Virus record (IMG/VR): IMGVR_UViG_3300025543_000116
Coordinates: 1-32,477 of that record
DNA length: 32,477 nucleotides
Source: a virus
Reading direction: 5' to 3' (one strand)
Positions 29,012 to 32,477 of the stretch are shown in pieces. The notes beneath the pieces were generated by a model. It saw only the letters and a program-made list of their open reading frames with translations, made no database searches and was not told the origin of the DNA. How positions within the stretch are numbered: position 1 is the stretch's first letter; each line of letters opens with the position of its first letter. Position numbers and translations under genes: made by a program.

Positions 29012-29721
29012 TAGAGCACTGTGATGTTGGAGCCGGACGTCACCGGGGTTCCGGTGAAGTGTCGCCCGCCGCCGAAGATGTCAGCCGCCACCAGGATGCC
29101 CGGCGAGGCTTGATCGTTCCGCGTCAGGTCGTCAGCGTAGTCAGTCATCTCCTTATAGGCCACGTCGTTCGGCAAGCCCTCATCCGATAGGAATGTGAAC
29201 TTCGTTGCCTTGACCAGAAGCTCTTCGTCAATAACACCAACATCAGTGTCAGCAGCCATTGCGGTCTGGCCCGTCCCTCCAGAGCTTTTGCACCAGTGAG
29301 TGCTGATGTACTCAAATGCCAGTGCCTTCCCTGCGCCTGGCTCCGGGAGAATTAGAATGTCATCACCGCGATAGGTAAACTTGTTATCGCCGGTGTAGTT
29401 GAATGCCTTCAAGCCCTGCCACTCGACAGCGCCCACCGGACCAGAGACCAGATCATAGTCGCTGCGGTTCCAGAAGGTTTCAGGAATAAACCTGTCGAAA
29501 TCTGCCGGCAGGATTGATGTCTGGGTAGATCCCCCAACCGACGTGAATGTTCGCTCTTTGCGGAGAACTTGCCACGCAACGCCCTTCATCAAAGCCCAGC
29601 CAGACTTGTTCACATATCGAAGCAGCTTCTGGGCATCTGTGGCTGAATTGCCGGCGACTGTAGACGGACGACTAATGCCAACCTCGTCGGCAACGGCTGT
29701 GCAAATTGTCAAAAGGGTCAT
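29011..29721 (-). CDS. Head-tail adaptor, P22 gp4-like
   Basis: The 236 residues from ATG 29719-29721 start TLLTICTAVADEVGISRPST and continue ATDAQKLLRYVNKSGWALMK. They then have ILPADFDRFIPETFWNRSD, WQGLKAFNYTGDNKFTYRGD and LAFEYISTHWC. This helical start followed by a beta part is the layout of podovirus adaptor proteins that attach beneath the portal, like P22 gp4. GGAGG four bases before this ATG decides the start; the longer form would begin in the terminator. It is the first gene after coat, as in P22. Confidence 0.7.
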   Translation of the reverse strand: MTLLTICTAVADEVGISRPSTVAGNSATDAQKLLRYVNKSGWALMKGVAWQVLRKERTFTSVGGSTQTSILPADFDRFIPETFWNRSDYDLVSGPVGAVEWQGLKAFNYTGDNKFTYRGDDILILPEPGAGKALAFEYISTHWCKSSGGTGQTAMAADTDVGVIDEELLVKATKFTFLSDEGLPNDVAYKEMTDYADDLTRNDQASPGILVAADIFGGGRHFTGTPVTSGSNITVL

Positions 29722-29730
29722 GCAGCCTCC

Positions 29731-29763
29731 AAAAAAAGAGGGGTGGAGCCGAAGCCCCACCCC
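29731..29763 (-). terminator. Strong intrinsic terminator after the coat gene
   Basis: The minus strand has a 10-bp stem (29754-29763 with 29740-29749, one G-U pair) closed by a TTCG tetraloop and followed by TCTTTTTTT (T run 29731-29737). The T run touches the GGAGG of the next gene. It should end many transcripts after coat while letting some continue to tail genes. Confidence 0.92.
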
Positions 29764-29771
29764 GGTAGTGA

Positions 29772-30992
29772 TTAGTGAAGGCCGAGGCGACACGCAAGCT
29801 GCGGGCGCACGGTCTTGTAGCCGTAGAGGATGTCAAGCCTGCAAGGCATGGCATCGCTTGAGATGTCGTAATCTCGGACAAGGCGAACCGAAATTCCGTC
29901 AACGACTTCACGAGCCTTGAAGTCAACGCCCTGGGGCATAACCAGATCGGCAGTTGCGAATGCAAATGCGTCCTTGTGGTAACCCATGCCAACCGAATAG
30001 TCCGCACCGGAACCGATGGCGGTTGAGCCGTCCGATTCCAGTTTGAAGATTGCGGCGTTGTTGGCAGGCATAGCAGCCACGTTCTGGCGACCAGTCGTGG
30101 TGTACAGCGCGGGAGAGAAGGACAGAGTCGTTGCGCTGGTGCCGGTCGTTTCAGTCACAACAAAACGCTGCAATTCACCCGTGTCGGACTTGGTTTCCGG
30201 GTGGACGCGGTTGACACCAACAATCGTGAAGATGTCGCCCTTGTTCCATGTGCCGGCACCGGTATCAACGGTCAGGCTTGTGGAGCCCTGCGCAATGGTA
30301 CCGGCGTCATTCACCAGATAGTCGCCAGTGCCATCATCCGTGCCGGTCGTGTGGATCGGCCAGAGGGTGTTCTGGTAAACATGCTGAAAGCCCAAGAAGT
30401 TCGGGGCGACCATGCCTTCGCGGTAGTTCTTGCCAATCTTGCTCTGGTCGTTGAACTGGCCCTTGACCGCTTCAAGCAAGTCCACGTTGTACTGCGTGGG
30501 CATGTTGAGGCAACGCGGCGAAATGGGTGCCAGGCTGTCGGTCAGCTTCTTCTGTACCTGAAGGGCAAGGCTCGTGGTTGCGGTGGCACCTACGTCCGAA
30601 ATCTCGTTGTAGATGTCTTTGTACATTGACAGCGCATCGGCTTCGATGGCCGCAGCAAGAACCGAAGTGGCAGGTTCAATGATGCGCTTGCTGAAGTCGT
30701 CGAGGCTCAGGGTCAGGTCAACGGACGTGAAGGACAAATCAACGCCCTTCTGCGTCGAAACCTGGAGCGTCTCGCTGGTTTCAACGGTGTCCTGGGCACT
30801 CATGGTTGCGCCGCTGCGGACGACATACTCATTAGGCAGCCGGATCTTCAGGCTGTCACCAATCCGAGCGCCGGACTTTGCAAAGCTGTCGTCATACTGA
30901 CGGTCAATCGTGCCGATGAAGTTAAGTTTCTGATGCAGCACACGCGCGACTTCACGCGTAACTGCGGTCGGGGTGAGGATAGTATTAGCCAT
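29772..30992 (-). CDS. Major capsid protein, P22 coat (gp5)-like
   Basis: The protein has 406 residues (P22 gp5 has 430). It begins MANTILTPTAVTREVARVLH, followed by IDRQYDDSFAKSGARIGDSL, IRLPNEYVVRSG and VDLTLSLDDFSKRIIEPATS. This start is typical of the P22 coat family of HK97-fold shell proteins. It is placed after scaffold as in P22. A weak ribosome site precedes ATG 30990-30992, and a strong terminator follows, as expected for the most abundant product. Confidence 0.95.
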   Translation of the reverse strand: MANTILTPTAVTREVARVLHQKLNFIGTIDRQYDDSFAKSGARIGDSLKIRLPNEYVVRSGATMSAQDTVETSETLQVSTQKGVDLSFTSVDLTLSLDDFSKRIIEPATSVLAAAIEADALSMYKDIYNEISDVGATATTSLALQVQKKLTDSLAPISPRCLNMPTQYNVDLLEAVKGQFNDQSKIGKNYREGMVAPNFLGFQHVYQNTLWPIHTTGTDDGTGDYLVNDAGTIAQGSTSLTVDTGAGTWNKGDIFTIVGVNRVHPETKSDTGELQRFVVTETTGTSATTLSFSPALYTTTGRQNVAAMPANNAAIFKLESDGSTAIGSGADYSVGMGYHKDAFAFATADLVMPQGVDFKAREVVDGISVRLVRDYDISSDAMPCRLDILYGYKTVRPQLACRLGLH

Positions 30993-31017
30993 GGTAGAAG
31001 TTCCATCTAAGGGATTG

Positions 31018-31041
31018 AGGGCGCATCACTGCGCTCAATTA
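31018..31041 (-). repeat. 24-bp hairpin repeat between scaffold and coat, copy 1
   Basis: These 24 bases are identical to 31979-32002. In leftward RNA they form GCGCA-GUGA-UGCGC, a 5-bp stem with a GNRA-type tetraloop. The copy lies four bases after the scaffold stop and 25 bases before the coat ATG. There is no T run, so it is not a normal terminator. Confidence 0.9.
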
Positions 31042-31045
31042 GGGG

Positions 31046-31963
31046 TTATCCTTGTCGGTTAACCTGCTCATTCCGCCTGCGCATCCATTCTTCCGTTGAC
31101 ATCGAATCAGCGTCAGAAACCAGATTCTTTCCGGTCCTGCCACCCCTCGACCTTGACGGCTTAATGGGTTGTGCTTCTGCGGTTGTTGGCTTAGACGCTT
31201 TAGACGCCTTTGCCTTTGCGGCATCGAATTGCATCGCCTTCCACGCCATTTCCGTGACGACCGGATTACGCTGCCACAGCTCGGCTTCCCGTTTCGGGAT
31301 GCCACTGCTGATAGCGTACTTCACAAGGTCGTTGGCGTGTTTCTCGGCAAAGCCGGGAATCCGTCTCTCGACTTCTTTGTGGCCCTCTTCCTCGCTGCGG
31401 GCAAGTGCTGCCTGCTGCAAATGGGAAGACTCGCTTTCCAGTCTTGAAACATCGTTGACGATGGCGTTGAACTGTCCTGTGAGTTGCGAGATACGATCAG
31501 AAACCTTCCTGGCTTGGTCTGGTTTAGACTGCCAAAGGCGGTTAATGTCGATCTGCTGCAACTGGGCAAGCTCTTGCTTCATCACGTTGCCGCGTGAATA
31601 CTTCTCCAGTGCCTCGCCGTCCAAAGATTGGAGCTTTTGAACCAACTGCTCGCGGGCTTCAAGGCTCGTTCTCTGTTCGGATAGGGTCTGGAATTTCTTG
31701 GTATAGCCGGACTCAAGGTTTTTCGACATCTCCGCAACCTTGGCTGCAATCTCGTCAGGGATCGCCCCTTTGGGCACCCTGAGCTTGTCGCCGCCGAAGT
31801 TGATTTCGATTTCTTCTTCCTCGTCGCCCTCAGTATCGTCACCGTCTTCGTCGTCGGTGACTTCAACCGGATCGTCATCGGCCTCCGGGGCATCTGCCTC
31901 ATCAGCTTCGATTTCTTCCGGTTCGACTCCCTCTTCAGGGCTGGTCGCTTCTTCTTCGCTCAT
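31046..31963 (-). CDS. Scaffolding protein
   Basis: Scaffolds guide coat assembly and then leave. The 305 residues (P22 gp8 has 303) have a very acidic start with long Glu/Asp runs, a helical middle (KNLESGYTKKFQTLSEQRTS, and VSRLESESSHLQQAALARSE) and a basic end (PIKPSRSRGGRTGKN). The basic C-terminus would bind coat. I start at ATG 31961-31963 because AGGAGAG is just upstream; the 12-codon longer form lies over the hairpin repeat. Portal comes before it and coat after it. Confidence 0.88.
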   Translation of the reverse strand: MSEEEATSPEEGVEPEEIEADEADAPEADDDPVEVTDDEDGDDTEGDEEEEIEINFGGDKLRVPKGAIPDEIAAKVAEMSKNLESGYTKKFQTLSEQRTSLEAREQLVQKLQSLDGEALEKYSRGNVMKQELAQLQQIDINRLWQSKPDQARKVSDRISQLTGQFNAIVNDVSRLESESSHLQQAALARSEEEGHKEVERRIPGFAEKHANDLVKYAISSGIPKREAELWQRNPVVTEMAWKAMQFDAAKAKASKASKPTTAEAQPIKPSRSRGGRTGKNLVSDADSMSTEEWMRRRNEQVNRQG

Positions 31964-31978
31964 AATCTCTCCTGGGGT

Positions 31979-32002
31979 AGGGCGCATCACTGCGCTCAAT
32001 TA
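31979..32002 (-). repeat. 24-bp hairpin repeat between portal and scaffold, copy 2
   Basis: Identical to 31018-31041. It lies eight bases after the portal stop and before the scaffold ribosome site. With the other copy it brackets the scaffold gene exactly, each copy between a stop codon and the next ribosome site. Confidence 0.9.
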
Positions 32003-32010
32003 AAACAGTA

Positions 32011-32477
32011 CTATTCTCGGGCCAGCATCACCCCCGCTCTTGCAATGGCGTCAGACTCGCCCTGGTCTTGCGCGGCAATCATCATTTTTGCCAACTCAAG
32101 TTCACGATTACGCTCGGCCTCAAACGCCTTCTGCGCTCGGTCTTTTTCAGCCTGCGCGGCAGCGTTCAACAACGTGGCCTCTTTCAACTCGATCTCTTTG
32201 GCCTTCAAGGCTGCGTCCGTCTGGTCGCCCTGCATCGCCATCTTGGCCTGCATGGCTCCCTGGTTTGCCTTTTGGGCGGCTTCAGTGGCCTGCTGGAGCT
32301 GCGCCTGGAGACTTGCGATAGCCTGCTGGGCCTCCTGCTGCATAGCCTGCATCTGCTGCTGACCCTGCTGCATCTGCAGTTGACCCTGTTGTTCCATCTG
32401 GGCGATCATCTGGCGAGCTTCGGGGGGCATGTCGTCGCCCTCCTCTTCAGATTCGCGCATCTCAGGGGGCAGAAGCA
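32011..32477 (-). CDS. Portal protein, C-terminal part (continues from 1-1819)
   Basis: This is the end of the portal frame, about 155 codons. It overlaps the left-edge part by 135 bases. The sequence MIAQMEQQGQ, a Gln/Met repeat and a long Ala/Glu/Lys/Gln helix (EIELKEATLLNAAAQAEKDR) form a predicted coiled coil that may make the portal's C-terminal barrel. The gene ends at TAG 32011-32013, just before the hairpin repeat and scaffold gene. Taken alone it could be read as a small coiled-coil protein; the overlap shows that it is portal. Confidence 0.9.
   Translation of the reverse strand, partial: LLPPEMRESEEEGDDMPPEARQMIAQMEQQGQLQMQQGQQQMQAMQQEAQQAIASLQAQLQQATEAAQKANQGAMQAKMAMQGDQTDAALKAKEIELKEATLLNAAAQAEKDRAQKAFEAERNRELELAKMMIAAQDQGESDAIARAGVMLARE
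32343..32477. repeat. Terminal overlap, right copy (matches 1-135)
   Basis: The second copy of the end overlap. Differences from the left copy are mainly in the Gln-codon repeat, and one (base 83 of the left copy) is a silent change in a Pro codon outside it. Confidence 0.9.

Noticed and set aside
31740-32003. Plus-strand Ser-rich 87-codon frame
   Set aside because: It is the complement of the Glu/Asp codons of scaffold and has no other support.
32011-32460. Separate 149-residue coiled-coil gene
   Set aside because: The end overlap shows that it is the C-terminal part of portal with an internal Met.
1-32477. Prophage or chromosomal segment
   Set aside because: There is no integrase, attachment site pair or host gene, and the ends overlap as a circular phage genome.

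Overview
The window looks like a complete tailed-phage genome rather than a piece of chromosome. Bases 1-135 match 32343-32477 (128 of 135 by hand alignment), and the portal gene running off the left edge continues in the same frame at the right edge. This gives a circular or circularly permuted unit of about 32,342 bp. Terminases of Sf6/P22 type package by headful, which fits. The head genes (portal, scaffold, coat, gp4-like and gp10-like tail proteins) are P22-like, so the virion is probably a podovirus. The host is probably an alphaproteobacterium, perhaps Rhodobacteraceae: the genome is fairly GC-rich by eye and has a spike-base protein like that of the Rhodobacter gene transfer agent, DUF6362- and DUF6378-type proteins and a GcrA-like zinc-ribbon protein. 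The host is an inference. I see no integrase, phage repressor, RNA polymerase, DNA polymerase, tRNA or CRISPR.

Layout: two opposing units leave a control region at 10010-10267. The leftward unit (minus strand, 10009 to 4381) carries replication and DNA modification: DNA methyltransferase, HNH nuclease, a DnaA domain IV protein, an HTH/zinc-ribbon protein, an O-like initiator with candidate iterons, a Toprim-helicase whose primase zinc domain lies in another frame, a DUF6362-like HTH protein and a GNAT fusion. A terminator and a promoter-like sequence at 4189-4276 divide it from the late genes.

The rightward unit (plus strand, 10268-14619) has small genes plus a Rad52-like annealing protein and SSB.

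Late genes are all on the minus strand. They run from 4109 to 1 (small genes, TerS, TerL, spike base, portal) and continue from 32477 to 14594: portal end, scaffold, coat, terminator, gp4-like adaptor, Gly-rich protein, double ADP-ribosyltransferase-like protein, gp10-like protein, GNAT, three probable ejection proteins, tail fibre, small acidic protein, lipoprotein protease, membrane protein, HTH-phosphoesterase, two small proteins, endolysin, holin and overlapping spanins. Many genes overlap by ATGA, GTGA, TGATG or TAATG, which suggests translational coupling.

The points most worth checking are the primase split over two frames, an 11-bp-spaced iteron cluster inside the initiator gene, the two-ART structural protein with a duplicated linker, the lipoprotein serine protease, the 24-bp hairpin repeated on both sides of the scaffold gene, and the promoter-then-terminator arrangement before the late genes.
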